This document shows positions 54,500 to 63,748 of a stretch of 64,000 nt of DNA, one piece after another. Within the stretch, counting starts at the first letter, position 1, and every line of letters starts with the position of its first letter. The stretch lies in assembly GCA_024234395.1 (NCBI GenBank), contig JACKOH010000002.1, positions 744,001-808,000 of the forward strand. The letters run 5' to 3'. The notes beneath the pieces are model-generated. The model was not told the DNA's origin, did not search any database, and was given only the letters and a program-made list of their open reading frames with translations. A program made the position numbers and the translations under genes. The stretch comes from Pseudomonadales bacterium (GTDB taxonomy: Bacteria > Pseudomonadota > Gammaproteobacteria > Pseudomonadales > Pseudohongiellaceae).

Positions 54500-55513
54500 T
54501 CAGGTCACAGTTTCTGCAGCGCCCTCATTGAGAAACAGGCGTACCTGAATCTGAAATCCGTTGCGCAGTCCCAGGTACAGACTTTGACCTTCCACCAGTC
54601 CCGCCTCATTGGCCCAGCCACTCAGGTCTTCCCCTTCGAACCCCAGCCACAGATCTCCACAGGATTCCCTGACCCAGTCCTGGTCGTGGCTGATCAGTTC
54701 CACCAGCAGCAGCACACCTGAAGGATTGAGGAGCCGCCTGGCTTCCCTGAATACTTCGACCGGGGCGGGAATGTGATGCAGCACCATGTTCAGAATGATG
54801 AGGTCACAGTGCAGATCCTGATCCTGGGCCTGGGTGATATCCCCGAACAGGAATTCCACATTGTCGACCTGGTGGTTCTCCACGGTCGTGCGGGCCTGAT
54901 CGAGCATTTCCCTGGAATTGTCCAGTGCGATGACCCGTTCAAACCGGTCGGCCAGCCTCAGCAGCAGTTCGCCGGCGCCTGGACCCACTTCCATCACTAC
55001 CGGTTGCCGATTGAAGCTGATTCCCGCGATCAGGTCTTCAAGGCTGCTGGCATATTGCTGATACTCGGTAATCAGCCCTTGTTTCTCGCGGAACTTCGCC
55101 GCATTGCGGCGAAAGAAGTCCAGCGACTGCTGCGAGCGCTCCTGATGTATCACCTCCACCTGCTTCAGGGTCCGGGCGGGCATGGACAGCCGGTCGATGT
55201 TGGCGAAGGCACTGTTCTTGAAGTCTGCGAATGGATCGCTATCCAGAATCAGCGGGCGCCGATAGAAAATGGAGTTGCCCTCGCGGCGGGTGGAGACCAG
55301 GCCGGCCCTGGCCAGAATCTTCAGATGATGGCTGAGTGCCGACTGGCGGATGTCCAGAATCCGGCAAATCTCCAATACTCCGAAAGACTCCGTCTTCAGC
55401 AGCCGCAGGATCTCCAGCCGCAACTCGTCCGCCAGCGCTTTGCAGAGCCTGCTCAGTTCGCCGACATCGTTAAGTTCCGGCAGATCGGCGGGTTTTAATG
55501 CAGTGACGGACAA
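54500..55513 (-). CDS. sahR: SahR-type ArsR regulator fused to a methyltransferase
   Basis: Transcription regulator of 337 residues. The N-terminal part (about 18-95) is an ArsR winged helix (LCKALADELRLEILRLLK; SALSHHLKILARAGLVSTRREG) and the C-terminal part (about 145-320) is a SAM-dependent methyltransferase fold with motif I VMEVGPGAGELLL and LIILNMVLHHIP. This fusion matches the SahR regulators described for the methionine cycle of Proteobacteria, which respond to S-adenosylhomocysteine. It heads the metK-ahcY-metF group, and a perfect palindrome lies in its promoter. No metal-binding Cys motif of metal-sensing ArsR proteins is present. Confidence 0.88.
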   Translation of the reverse strand: MSVTALKPADLPELNDVGELSRLCKALADELRLEILRLLKTESFGVLEICRILDIRQSALSHHLKILARAGLVSTRREGNSIFYRRPLILDSDPFADFKNSAFANIDRLSMPARTLKQVEVIHQERSQQSLDFFRRNAAKFREKQGLITEYQQYASSLEDLIAGISFNRQPVVMEVGPGAGELLLRLADRFERVIALDNSREMLDQARTTVENHQVDNVEFLFGDITQAQDQDLHCDLIILNMVLHHIPAPVEVFREARRLLNPSGVLLLVELISHDQDWVRESCGDLWLGFEGEDLSGWANEAGLVEGQSLYLGLRNGFQIQVRLFLNEGAAETVT

Positions 55514-55573
55514 ACTTCAGTCTCCAGCGGGGTCGAATTGCGCGTAACTTAGCAGGGTTACGGCCCAATGGCA

Positions 55574-55603
55574 AATCTATATCAAAATATTTTGATATAG
55601 ATT
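55574..55603. promoter_or_regulatory. SahR operator, 30-bp perfect palindrome
   Basis: Centre CTATATCAAAATATTTTGAT (inner 20 of 30 bases), perfectly symmetric, 61 bp upstream of sahR. It agrees with the ATATCAA-type palindromes reported for SahR. It should control the whole sahR-metK-ahcY-metF operon, including autoregulation. Confidence 0.85.
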
Positions 55604-55699
55604 CCTTGGCACTTATTGCCTGGTGTAAGGACGGGGAGGACGATTGGCTGGAAATTGTCACTTTTTACTGTGTAGCCGATTGCCTGCCTTGATCATGAC
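55604..55699. other. Gene-free gap between the SahR operator and the repeats
   Basis: About 96 bases between the operator and the tandem repeat array. The whole region from 55514 to 56945 has no convincing gene. Nothing recognisable lies in this short part. Confidence 0.4.
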
Positions 55700-56207
55700 G
55701 TGGCTTAGAGCGTCGCGCCCGGCAGGGGTCGCATGCTGCGGCGGACCGCGCCCTTCCAGGGTGCCTTCACTCTGAAAAAAGAAAAAGGGACAGTCCCGGA
55801 GGGACAGTCCCTTTTCCTTTTTCGCCGTTAAGCGCTGGTCCTTTATTGCTGCCTCACAAGATCCCTGCCGACGATGCCTGGAAAAGTCGCCAGTTTTTCA
55901 GTTCCGGGGCTTCGATAGAGTGAGTGGTCTTCAGGATCACGCGTCGGGAATCGCGGGCTGCATTCAGGGTACGAACTGGCGATGAATGCGGAACCCCGGC
56001 ACTGAGCGCCGGTCCAGGGGAGTCCGAGGACGGAGCGATAAAAATGCCGCACCGACTGACCGAGCGAGACCGTTTTCCAGGGCTCGCGACCGAGGGAGGG
56101 AACCCCGGAGGGGGGCAAGTTGCGGAGCGTCGGACTCCCCTGGGGCGGTGCGGTCTCGCAGCCTTCGTCTCGGGCACCATCCTTAGCGAGCCAATCGGGC
56201 TAACTAT
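55700..56207 (+). repeat. About 500-bp tandem repeat, unit 1
   Basis: A 508-bp unit followed directly by a close copy. It contains: a start block GTGGCTTAGAGCG, a GGGACAGTCCC double palindrome flanked by A- and T-runs (about 55780-55823), GCGCTGGTCCTTTATTG, a dyad CCAGGGGAGTCCGA/TCGGACTCCCCTGG about 120 bp apart (from about 56011 to 56140) and the end block GCCAATCGGGCTAACTAT. Open frames inside, about 90-110 codons on either strand, recur as shifted versions in both units and look spurious. Confidence 0.85.
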
Positions 56208-56700
56208 GTGGATTCGAGCGGCATGGCCGGCTGGGATCTTATGCTGCGGCGGACCGCGTCTTTCCAGGGTGCCTTCACTCTGAAAAAAGGAAAAGGGACA
56301 GTCCCTTTTCCTTTTTCGCCGTTCAGCGCTGGTCCTTTATTGCCGCCTCACAAGAACCCTGCCGACCAGGCCTGGAAAAGTCGCCAGTTTTTCGGTTCCG
56401 GGGCTTCGATGGAGTGAGTGGTCTTCAGGATCACGCTTCGGGAATCGTGTGCTGCATTTAGAGTACCACTGGCGATGAATACAGAACCCCGGCACTGAGC
56501 GCCGGTCCAGGGGAGTCCGAGGACGGAGCGATAAAAACGCCGCACCGACTGACCGAGCGAGACCGTTTTCCAGGGCTCGCGACCGAGGGAGGGAACCCCG
56601 GAGGGGGGCAAGTTGCGGAGCATCGGACTCCCCTGGGGTGGCGCGGTCTCGCACCCACCGTCTCGGGCACCATCCTTAGCGGGCCAATCGGGCTAACTAT
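56208..56700 (+). repeat. About 500-bp tandem repeat, unit 2
   Basis: A 493-bp near-identical copy of unit 1. The main difference is a shorter palindrome (AAAAGGGACAGTCCCTTTTC at about 56291-56310), lacking one GGGACAGTCCC. Most of the other changes are single bases, which indicates a recent duplication or homogenisation. Confidence 0.88.
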
Positions 56701-56830
56701 GTGGCTTCGAGCGGCATGGCCGGCAGTGGTCTTATACTGCGGAGGATCGGACTCCCCTGGGCCGGTGCAGTCTACCGTCATCACTTATTACAGGTCTGCT
56801 GAATTTAAGGCGAGGCTTCGAGCGGCGCGC
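56701..56830 (+). repeat. Partial third unit and fragment
   Basis: The start block of the unit (GTGGCTTCGAGCGGCATGGC) is joined at about 56743 directly to its end part (ATCGGACTCCCCTGG), so the middle is deleted. Another start-block fragment lies at about 56809-56833. This shows that the array shrinks and grows by recombination. Confidence 0.6.
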
Positions 56831-56945
56831 CCGGCCGTAATTGCCCGAGGCAAAAATTGCCCAGGTGCCGGTGGCATCTTGACCCAAGGTGGGGGAGAAT
56901 AGCCGACCTTATCGAAAGGGGTCATCACAGAGGGGACACAGCAGA

Positions 56946-58949
56946 ATGTCAGGGCAAGAAGTCACGCGAAAACAGCGTGCTGATGCAATCCGCGTGCTGA
57001 GCATGGACGCGGTCCAGAAGGCCAATTCAGGCCACCCGGGTGCGCCGATGGGAATGGCGGATATCGCCGAGGTATTGTGGAACGATTTTCTGGTCCACAA
57101 TCCGACCAACCCTCACTGGTTCAACCGGGACCGGTTCGTGCTGTCGAACGGCCACGGTTCCATGCTGATTTATTCGCTGTTGCACCTGACCGGCTACGAT
57201 CTCCCCATCGAAGAACTGGCGAACTTCCGGCAACTCCATTCGAAGACTCCCGGCCACCCGGAATACGGCATGACGCCCGGTGTCGAGACCACCACAGGAC
57301 CGCTGGGACAGGGTCTGGCTAACGGTGTCGGTATGGCACTGGCCGAAAAAACCCTGGCCGCCCAGTTCAATCGCGAAGGACACCGGGTAGTCGATCACCA
57401 TACCTATGTATTCGCTGGTGACGGTTGTCTGATGGAGGGCATCTCCCACGAGGTGTGCTCACTGGCCGGCACTCTCAAGCTCGGTAAACTGATCGTGTTT
57501 TACGATGACAACGGCATTTCTATCGATGGCGAGATAGACCAGTGGTTCACCGATGATACTACCGGTCGATTCGAGGCCTATGGCTGGCAGGTGCTGGGCA
57601 TTAATGGCCACGATCCACAGCAGATCGGGGATGCCATCCGCCAGGCCCGTGCCGAGCATGAGAGCCCGACCCTGATTCGATGCCGCACCGTCATCGGCTT
57701 TGGCGCTCCCCATAAGCAGGGCACCGCGGCCACCCACGGCTCGCCGCTGGGCCCTGAAGAAGTCGCCGCAGCGCGCCAGGAGCTGGGCTGGGACTACGAA
57801 CCGTTTGTGATCCCGGCGGCAATCAAACAAAGCTGGGATGCCACCGGCCGGGGTGCACAGGCGGAAGCGGCCTGGAAAGAGCTGCTGGTGCAATATGAAG
57901 AGGAGCGTCCCGACCTGGCCCTGGAACTGGTGCGCCGGGTGAAAGGCGAGGTTCCCAGCGATTTTGTTACGCAGATCGATGCCTTTATCGCCAGCTGTCA
58001 GGCCAGCGGTGAAAAGCTGGCTACCCGCCAGGCTTCGAAAAAGTGCCTGGACAAGCTGGGCAGCTGGCTGCCGGAATTGATCGGAGGCTCGGCGGACCTG
58101 GCCGGCTCCAATGGCGCGCAGTGGGATGGCAGCACGCCGATCAGCGAACAGCCGGATGGCAACTACATCTATTATGGGGTGCGCGAGTTTGGTATGACGG
58201 CCATTACCAATGGCATCGCGCTGCATGGTGGTTTTCTCCCTTACTGTGCCACCTTCCTGATCTTCATGGAATATGCCCGCAATGCAGTGCGCATGGCGTG
58301 CCTGATGAAACAGCATACGGTACTCGTTTACACCCACGATTCCATCGGTCAGGGGGAGGACGGGCCCACCCACCAGCCGGTCGAACAACTGGCCAACCTC
58401 AGAATGACACCGAATATGTCGGTGTGGCGCCCCTGTGACGTGGCGGAAACCGCCGTGGCCTGGAAGGCGGCGGTACTCAGAACCGGTGGTCCCACCGCGC
58501 TGGTGCTGTCGAGACAGGGTCTGCCGCACCAGCAACGCAGCCCGGAACAGCTCCAGAACATTGCCCGCGGAGGCTATATTCTGCTGGATTGCCAGGGCGA
58601 GCCGGAGCTGATCCTGATCGCGACCGGTTCGGAGGTGGAGATCACGCGCCAGGCCACTGAAAAACTGCAGGAGCAGGGCATCCAAGCCCGCCTGGTCGCC
58701 ATGCCCTCGGTTGATGCTTTTGAAGCCCAGGATGGCGACTACCGCGAGTCGGTATTGCCGGCCGCGGTCCGCAGACGCGTGGCAGTGGAAACCGGTATCG
58801 CAGACTACTGGCGCAAACTGGTAGGCCTGGACGGCAAGGTGGTGGGAATGACCACTTTCGGTGAGTCGGCACCGGGGCCGCAATTGATGGAAAGCTTTGG
58901 CTTCACGGTCGACAACGTGATCAGTGTTGCCAGATCGCTCCAGGACTAG
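56946..58949 (+). CDS. tkt: Transketolase
   Basis: ThDP enzyme moving two-carbon units between sugar phosphates in the pentose phosphate pathway. The 667 residues start with RADAIRVLSMDAVQKANSGH (substrate His), GPLGQGLANGVGMA, the ThDP motif GDGCLMEGISHE ... DDN, and in the second domain a GGSADLAGSN and TFLIFMEYAR region. The ATG at 56946 is preferred; the open frame reaches back to 56889. It lies 13 bp before epd and begins the sugar phosphate operon. Confidence 0.96.
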   Translation: MSGQEVTRKQRADAIRVLSMDAVQKANSGHPGAPMGMADIAEVLWNDFLVHNPTNPHWFNRDRFVLSNGHGSMLIYSLLHLTGYDLPIEELANFRQLHSKTPGHPEYGMTPGVETTTGPLGQGLANGVGMALAEKTLAAQFNREGHRVVDHHTYVFAGDGCLMEGISHEVCSLAGTLKLGKLIVFYDDNGISIDGEIDQWFTDDTTGRFEAYGWQVLGINGHDPQQIGDAIRQARAEHESPTLIRCRTVIGFGAPHKQGTAATHGSPLGPEEVAAARQELGWDYEPFVIPAAIKQSWDATGRGAQAEAAWKELLVQYEEERPDLALELVRRVKGEVPSDFVTQIDAFIASCQASGEKLATRQASKKCLDKLGSWLPELIGGSADLAGSNGAQWDGSTPISEQPDGNYIYYGVREFGMTAITNGIALHGGFLPYCATFLIFMEYARNAVRMACLMKQHTVLVYTHDSIGQGEDGPTHQPVEQLANLRMTPNMSVWRPCDVAETAVAWKAAVLRTGGPTALVLSRQGLPHQQRSPEQLQNIARGGYILLDCQGEPELILIATGSEVEITRQATEKLQEQGIQARLVAMPSVDAFEAQDGDYRESVLPAAVRRRVAVETGIADYWRKLVGLDGKVVGMTTFGESAPGPQLMESFGFTVDNVISVARSLQD

Positions 58950-58962
58950 CAAGTTTCCTGGC

Positions 58963-60000
58963 ATGGCCTATCGAATTGCTATCAATGGCCTGGGGCGAAT
59001 CGGACGTTGCGTATTGCGCGCGCTTTACGAAGCCACGGACTATCCGCAGCTGCGAATCGTGGCTGTGAACGACCTCGCCGATATCGGTACGCTCGCCCAT
59101 CTGCTGCGTTACGACAGCACCCACGGCCGGTTTCTCGGTGAGGTCAGACAACTGGACGGCGCATTGGAAGTGGCGGGGGATCGCGTCCAGGTATTCCAGT
59201 CTGCCGATCCCGATCAATTGCCCTGGAACGCGCTGGCTGTGGATCTGGTCATGGAGTGTTCCGGGACCTTCAGCGACCGGGAGACCGCCACCCGGCACCT
59301 GCGTTCTGGCGCACGCCGGGTGCTGTTTTCCCAGCCGGCTGAACGGGACGTGGACGCAACACTGGTATTCGGCATCAACCACGAGACTCTCACCGGTCGG
59401 GAAACCGTTTTGTCCAATGCTTCCTGTACCACCAATGCGATTATTCCGGTGGTCAGAGCGCTTCATGAATCCCTGGGCATTACCAATGGTGTGATAACCA
59501 CGATTCACTCGGCCATGAATGATCAGCCGGTCATTGATGCCTATCACCACAGCGACCTGCGCAAGACCCGCAGCGCCATGCAATCCATTATCCCGGTGGA
59601 AACGGAAATTGCCCGGGGCATAGGCAGGATCCTGCCGGACTTGGCAGGCCGATTCGAAGCTTATGCGGTGCGCGTGCCCACGGTAAATGTTTCCGCCATC
59701 GATCTGACCCTGGTAACCGGGAAACCCTGCGACGCGGCCGCCATCAACGCCCTGATCCGGGCGGAAAGCCAGCGCCTGGCGCAGAATATTCTCGGTTACA
59801 CAGAGGAACCGCTGGCCTCCTGTGATTTCAACCACGATCCGCGCTCGGCTATCGTGGACCTGAGTTTCACCCGCGTCAGCGGCAGTAATCTGGTGAAGTT
59901 ACTGATCTGGTTTGACAACGAGTGGGCCTATGCGAACCGCATGCTGGATGTGGCACAATATCTAGCACAACTGGATGAACGCTCCGGCGCAAAGGGCTGA
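58963..60000 (+). CDS. epd: Erythrose-4-phosphate dehydrogenase (Epd/GapB type)
   Basis: NAD-dependent aldehyde-phosphate dehydrogenase of 345 residues. The family start is AINGLGRIGRCVLRAL; the catalytic Cys is in SNASCTTNA, followed by HSAMNDQ. The ending (FNHDPRSAIVDLSFTRVSG; WFDNEWAYANRMLD) matches Epd better than glycolytic GapA, which has NDNFVKLVSWYDNE. In known bacteria Epd feeds pyridoxal phosphate synthesis, but such proteins can also act on glyceraldehyde-3-phosphate. Position between tkt and pgk agrees with the gammaproteobacterial epd-pgk-fba order. Confidence 0.9.
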   Translation: MAYRIAINGLGRIGRCVLRALYEATDYPQLRIVAVNDLADIGTLAHLLRYDSTHGRFLGEVRQLDGALEVAGDRVQVFQSADPDQLPWNALAVDLVMECSGTFSDRETATRHLRSGARRVLFSQPAERDVDATLVFGINHETLTGRETVLSNASCTTNAIIPVVRALHESLGITNGVITTIHSAMNDQPVIDAYHHSDLRKTRSAMQSIIPVETEIARGIGRILPDLAGRFEAYAVRVPTVNVSAIDLTLVTGKPCDAAAINALIRAESQRLAQNILGYTEEPLASCDFNHDPRSAIVDLSFTRVSGSNLVKLLIWFDNEWAYANRMLDVAQYLAQLDERSGAKG

Positions 60001-60235
60001 CGGCTCGACCGTTACCGGTGGACAAAGTATGCAGGCCGGACCGCATCGAATCCCGGTCTTTGCCGCAATCCCGATAGCCTCCCGGTAAACCGGGGACAGG
60101 GTTTGCCTGCGTATACTGCGTATCCTGAAGGTCTGGACCAGAGTCAGGGTTGCCTGTCGTACAGGGTCAGACTGCGAAAACCAGGTTTTATGCCAAGACA
60201 TTGACTGCTTTTAATAAAGGGGAACTGAGAAAGCC

Positions 60236-61411
60236 ATGACTATCCTGCGCATGGAAGACCTGGATCTGTCCGGGAAACGGGTCCTGATCCGGGAGGATCT
60301 GAATGTACCCATCAAAGACGGGTCGGTAGGCAACGATACGCGAATCCGCGCGGCCCTGCCCACTATCAGGCTGGCCCTGGACCGTGGCGCCAAGCCAATT
60401 GTGATGTCCCACCTGGGGCGCCCGGAGGAGGGCGTACCAACCAAGGAACAGCGGGAGGCGTCCCTGCTGCCGGTAGCCAGCCACCTGGCTCAGCTGCTGG
60501 GCTGTCAGGTCAACCTCTGCGAAAATTACCTGCATAATCCGGCTTCGGCGATTCCCCAGCCTGGAACCGTGACCTTGTTGGAGAATGTGCGGGTGAACAA
60601 AGGCGAGACTGCCGATGACGAAGCGCTGGCAAAAGGTTATGCCGCGCTTTGCGATGTCTTTGTGATGGACGCATTCGGTACGGCTCACCGGGCCCAGGCC
60701 AGTACCCACGGTGTCGCCAGGTTTGCCACGGTCGCCTGTGCCGGGCCTCTGCTTGCCGGAGAGTTGGATGCCCTGGATCGCTCGTTGAAAAATCCCGAGC
60801 ATCCGGTTCTGGCCATTGTCGGCGGCGCCAAGGTTTCCACCAAGCTCCAGGTTCTGGAACGATTGGCAGAAATTGTCGACCAGCTGATCGTGGGCGGCGG
60901 CATTGCCAATACCTTTCTTGCTGCAGCCGGGTATCTGGTTGGCAAATCGCTGTATGAACCGGAGCTTATCGAACAGGCCAAAAACCTGATGAGCAGAACC
61001 GACATCCCGATTCCGGTCGATGTGAAAGTCGCAAGCGAATTTTCCGAGACTGCCGAGGCGCAGGTCAAAAAAGTGGCCGACATCGGGCCTGATGACATGA
61101 TTCTCGATGTCGGTCCCGAGACTGCCGCGATGCTGGCAGAAATTATTGCCGGAATGAAGACGGTAATCTGGAATGGCCCGGTAGGAGTATTTGAATTCGA
61201 ACAGTTTGCCGATGGAACACGGGTCGTGGCGGAAGCGGTTGCCGCCAACCAGGGCTTTTCCATTGCCGGCGGTGGCGAGACCATCGCGGCAATCGACAAG
61301 TTCCAGGTTACCGACCGGATATCCTATATCTCAACCGGTGGCGGTGCTTTCCTGGAGTATGTGCAGGGAACCGTATTGCCTGCAGTGGCGATGCTGGAGA
61401 GCCGCGGTTGA
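60236..61411 (+). CDS. pgk: Phosphoglycerate kinase
   Basis: Glycolytic kinase transferring phosphate between 1,3-bisphosphoglycerate and ADP. The 391 residues contain the signature VLIREDLNVPIKDG, the SHLGRP motif (MSHLGRPEEG), LENVRVNKGE, IVGGAKVSTK and the C-terminal GGGETIAAI. AAGGGGA lies before the ATG. The 235 bp between epd and pgk hold no gene. Confidence 0.97.
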   Translation: MTILRMEDLDLSGKRVLIREDLNVPIKDGSVGNDTRIRAALPTIRLALDRGAKPIVMSHLGRPEEGVPTKEQREASLLPVASHLAQLLGCQVNLCENYLHNPASAIPQPGTVTLLENVRVNKGETADDEALAKGYAALCDVFVMDAFGTAHRAQASTHGVARFATVACAGPLLAGELDALDRSLKNPEHPVLAIVGGAKVSTKLQVLERLAEIVDQLIVGGGIANTFLAAAGYLVGKSLYEPELIEQAKNLMSRTDIPIPVDVKVASEFSETAEAQVKKVADIGPDDMILDVGPETAAMLAEIIAGMKTVIWNGPVGVFEFEQFADGTRVVAEAVAANQGFSIAGGGETIAAIDKFQVTDRISYISTGGGAFLEYVQGTVLPAVAMLESRG

Positions 61412-61505
61412 TTCCCCGGACAACACCAGGAACCTTAAATCAGTGTACCGTTCCCGGTAGAGCCCGGGGACAGCCAGTAACAGTTAACGGAAAAGAGGAC
61501 TTACC

Positions 61506-62555
61506 ATGGCTTTAATCAGTTTACGGCAACTGCTGGATCATGCTGCCGAAAATAACTATGGCGTGCCGGCATTCAATGTCAACAACCTGGAGCAGGTCCG
61601 GGCCATCATGGAAGGTGCAGACGAGGTCAACAGCCCGGTGATCCTGCAGGCTTCGGCAGGAGCCAGGAAATATGCCGGATCCAATTTTCTCAAGCACCTC
61701 ATTCAGGCTGCCATTGAGGAATTTCCGCACATTCCTATAGTCATGCATCAGGATCACGGCGTTTCCCCGGCAGTGTGTCAACGCTCGATTCAACTGGGAT
61801 TTTCATCGGTGATGATGGACGGCTCACTGGCCGAGGATGGCAAGACGCCAACCGACTTTGATTATAACGTGCGGGTTACCAACCTGACGGTTCAGATGGC
61901 GCACGCCTGTGGCGTTTCAGTAGAAGGCGAAATCGGCTGTCTCGGTTCGCTGGAAACCGGCATGGCGGGAGAAGAAGACGGGGTCGGTGCCGAAGGTAAA
62001 TTGTCCATGGATCAGCTACTAACCGATCCGCAGGAGGCCGCTGATTTTGTCGATGCCACCGGGGTGGACGCCCTGGCCATCGCCGTAGGCACCAGCCATG
62101 GAGCGTATAAATTCAGCCGTCCGCCCACGGGAGACATCCTGGCTATCAAACGCATCCGCGAGATCCACGAGAAAATCCCCAACACCCACCTGGTCATGCA
62201 CGGTTCCTCTTCGGTGCCCCAGGAATGGCTGGCGGTGATCAACGAGTTTGGCGGTGAGATTCCTGAAACTTACGGAGTGCCGGTGGAGGAAATTCAGGAA
62301 GGTATCAGGCATGGTGTGCGAAAGGTGAATATCGATACCGATCTGCGCCTGGCTTCAACCGGTGCGGTGCGCAGGTTCCTGGCAGAAAACCGATCCGAGT
62401 TCGACCCCAGGAAATTTCTCACGCCAACGGTCGCGGCCATGAAATCAATCGTCAAGGCCCGACTGGAAGCGTTTGGAACCGCCGGTCAGGTCGCCAATAT
62501 CGGGAAAATATACTCGCTTGAGGAAATGTCTCAGCGTTATATCGACGGCATCTGA
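61506..62555 (+). CDS. fba: Class II fructose-bisphosphate aldolase
   Basis: Zinc-dependent aldolase of 349 residues. Seen: start LISLRQLLDHAAENNYGVPAFNVNN in two parts (LISLRQLLDHA and YGVPAFNVNN), zinc ligand His in MHQDHG, SVMMDGS, VEGEIGCLGSLE, AVGTSHGAYKF and LVMHGSSSVP. The sequence is of the longer class IIB (CbbA-like) kind found in many proteobacteria, not E. coli FbaA-like. AAGAGGA precedes the ATG. It ends the tkt-epd-pgk-fba order. Confidence 0.96.
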   Translation: MALISLRQLLDHAAENNYGVPAFNVNNLEQVRAIMEGADEVNSPVILQASAGARKYAGSNFLKHLIQAAIEEFPHIPIVMHQDHGVSPAVCQRSIQLGFSSVMMDGSLAEDGKTPTDFDYNVRVTNLTVQMAHACGVSVEGEIGCLGSLETGMAGEEDGVGAEGKLSMDQLLTDPQEAADFVDATGVDALAIAVGTSHGAYKFSRPPTGDILAIKRIREIHEKIPNTHLVMHGSSSVPQEWLAVINEFGGEIPETYGVPVEEIQEGIRHGVRKVNIDTDLRLASTGAVRRFLAENRSEFDPRKFLTPTVAAMKSIVKARLEAFGTAGQVANIGKIYSLEEMSQRYIDGI

Positions 62556-62595
62556 TCTGGGTCCACTGACACCGGAGCGGGAATAACTGGTATCC

Positions 62596-63561
62596 ATGAG
62601 CTTTAACCTCGAACAGGCCCGGCAGCTTCGCGATCAGCTGCCGGTCATGGATTTCCGGACTCCGGTGTCCGATGATCCGCTTACCTCGGCCTACCTGTCT
62701 CACTATGGTCTGAACCGGCTTCATTCTCCCTGGCCGATCAGTCACAGTCTTGGCTATTGCCCCGGCCACCCCGGTCGGGTGGCCTGTCATTACTTCATGG
62801 TTCCGGAACCTGCCTGCGTTGGCCAGTTCGTGATAGTCCACGGATATTATGATCACGTGGGACTGTTTCGCCATCCTATCGAGTTCTGCCTGTCGCGGGG
62901 CTACTCGGTGTTGGCCTTCGACCTGCCCGGACACGGGCTGTCAGATGGCGACCCGGCCAGTATCGGTTCCTTCGATGACTACAGCCGGGCATTGCTGAAC
63001 TGTCTTACCGGGGCCGAACAAAGCGGAATCGAAGGACCGTGGCAGGTATTGGCTCAGAGTACCGGGGCGGCGGCGCTGATAAACTGTTTTCTCAAACCTG
63101 CGGAGTTCCCGCTCGGTAATCTGCAGAACATAATCTTACTGGCGCCACTGCTGCGTCCCGTCGACTGGACCAGCGGGCTGATCAAGTTCTGGCTGTTACG
63201 CTGGTTTGTCAGGCGGGTAGGCAGGGATTTCGCCCGCAACAGTCACGATGAGGAATTCCTGCGATTTATTGCAGAAGACGATCCATTACAGGCACGCTAT
63301 CTGATGGTGGATTGGGTCCGGTCCCTGAAACAGTACCTGAATGACTTCGCCGCCGCTCCGGAAATTTCAGTCCCGCTGTCCATCATTCAGGGAACCGAGG
63401 ATACTACTGTCGACTGGCGTTACAATCTACCGCATCTGCGCAGCGGATTTCCGAATACGGAAACCTACCTGATCGAAGGTGCCAGACATCACCTGGCCAA
63501 TGAGTCCGCTGAATTTCGCGCGCAGCTTTTCACAATTGTTGCAGGTATTCTGGACAGCTGA
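62596..63561 (+). CDS. Alpha/beta hydrolase
   Basis: Cytoplasmic alpha/beta-hydrolase of 321 residues without a signal peptide. Seen: oxyanion region IVHGYYDHVGLF, FDLPGHGLSDG, nucleophile elbow AQSTGAA (Ala in place of the first Gly of GxSxG), an acid in QGTEDTTVDW and a catalytic His in GARHHLANE. It resembles monoacylglycerol lipase-type hydrolases; substrate unknown. It starts 40 bp after fba on the same strand and may be co-transcribed. Confidence 0.83.
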   Translation: MSFNLEQARQLRDQLPVMDFRTPVSDDPLTSAYLSHYGLNRLHSPWPISHSLGYCPGHPGRVACHYFMVPEPACVGQFVIVHGYYDHVGLFRHPIEFCLSRGYSVLAFDLPGHGLSDGDPASIGSFDDYSRALLNCLTGAEQSGIEGPWQVLAQSTGAAALINCFLKPAEFPLGNLQNIILLAPLLRPVDWTSGLIKFWLLRWFVRRVGRDFARNSHDEEFLRFIAEDDPLQARYLMVDWVRSLKQYLNDFAAAPEISVPLSIIQGTEDTTVDWRYNLPHLRSGFPNTETYLIEGARHHLANESAEFRAQLFTIVAGILDS

Positions 63562-63665
63562 TTGCGTCCGGCGTTGGCGGCGGTATGGGAAAGCCCATTC
63601 AATAACCCCTGATTGAACAGGGTTAAGTTCCGCACTACTGAAAAACCACGAACTGATCAGATGAA

Positions 63666-63748
63666 ATGGACACCGCCCTCCCCAAATCGGCATCAAAGTG
63701 CCATAGTTGAAGCGTTACCCATCAACTAACAGAGAGGACGGTATCCAT
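63666..63748 (+). mobile_element. Left-end leader of the IS110-type element
   Basis: ATGGACACCGCCCTC at 63666-63680 and GAGGACGGTATCCAT at 63734-63748 are inverted repeats matching at 13 of 15 bases. The second runs into the transposase ATG. The non-coding leader between them is the place where IS110-group elements encode their bridge RNA. The exact left end cannot be fixed without the right end. Confidence 0.45.

Noticed and set aside
55843..56784. Several 90-110-codon open frames in the tandem repeats
   Set aside because: They recur in both units and on both strands with shifted boundaries, change frame between copies, and lack ribosome binding sites.
57459..58964. Open frame of 501 codons on the minus strand over tkt
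   Set aside because: Transketolase is certain on the plus strand over the same bases; the antisense frame has no recognisable domain.
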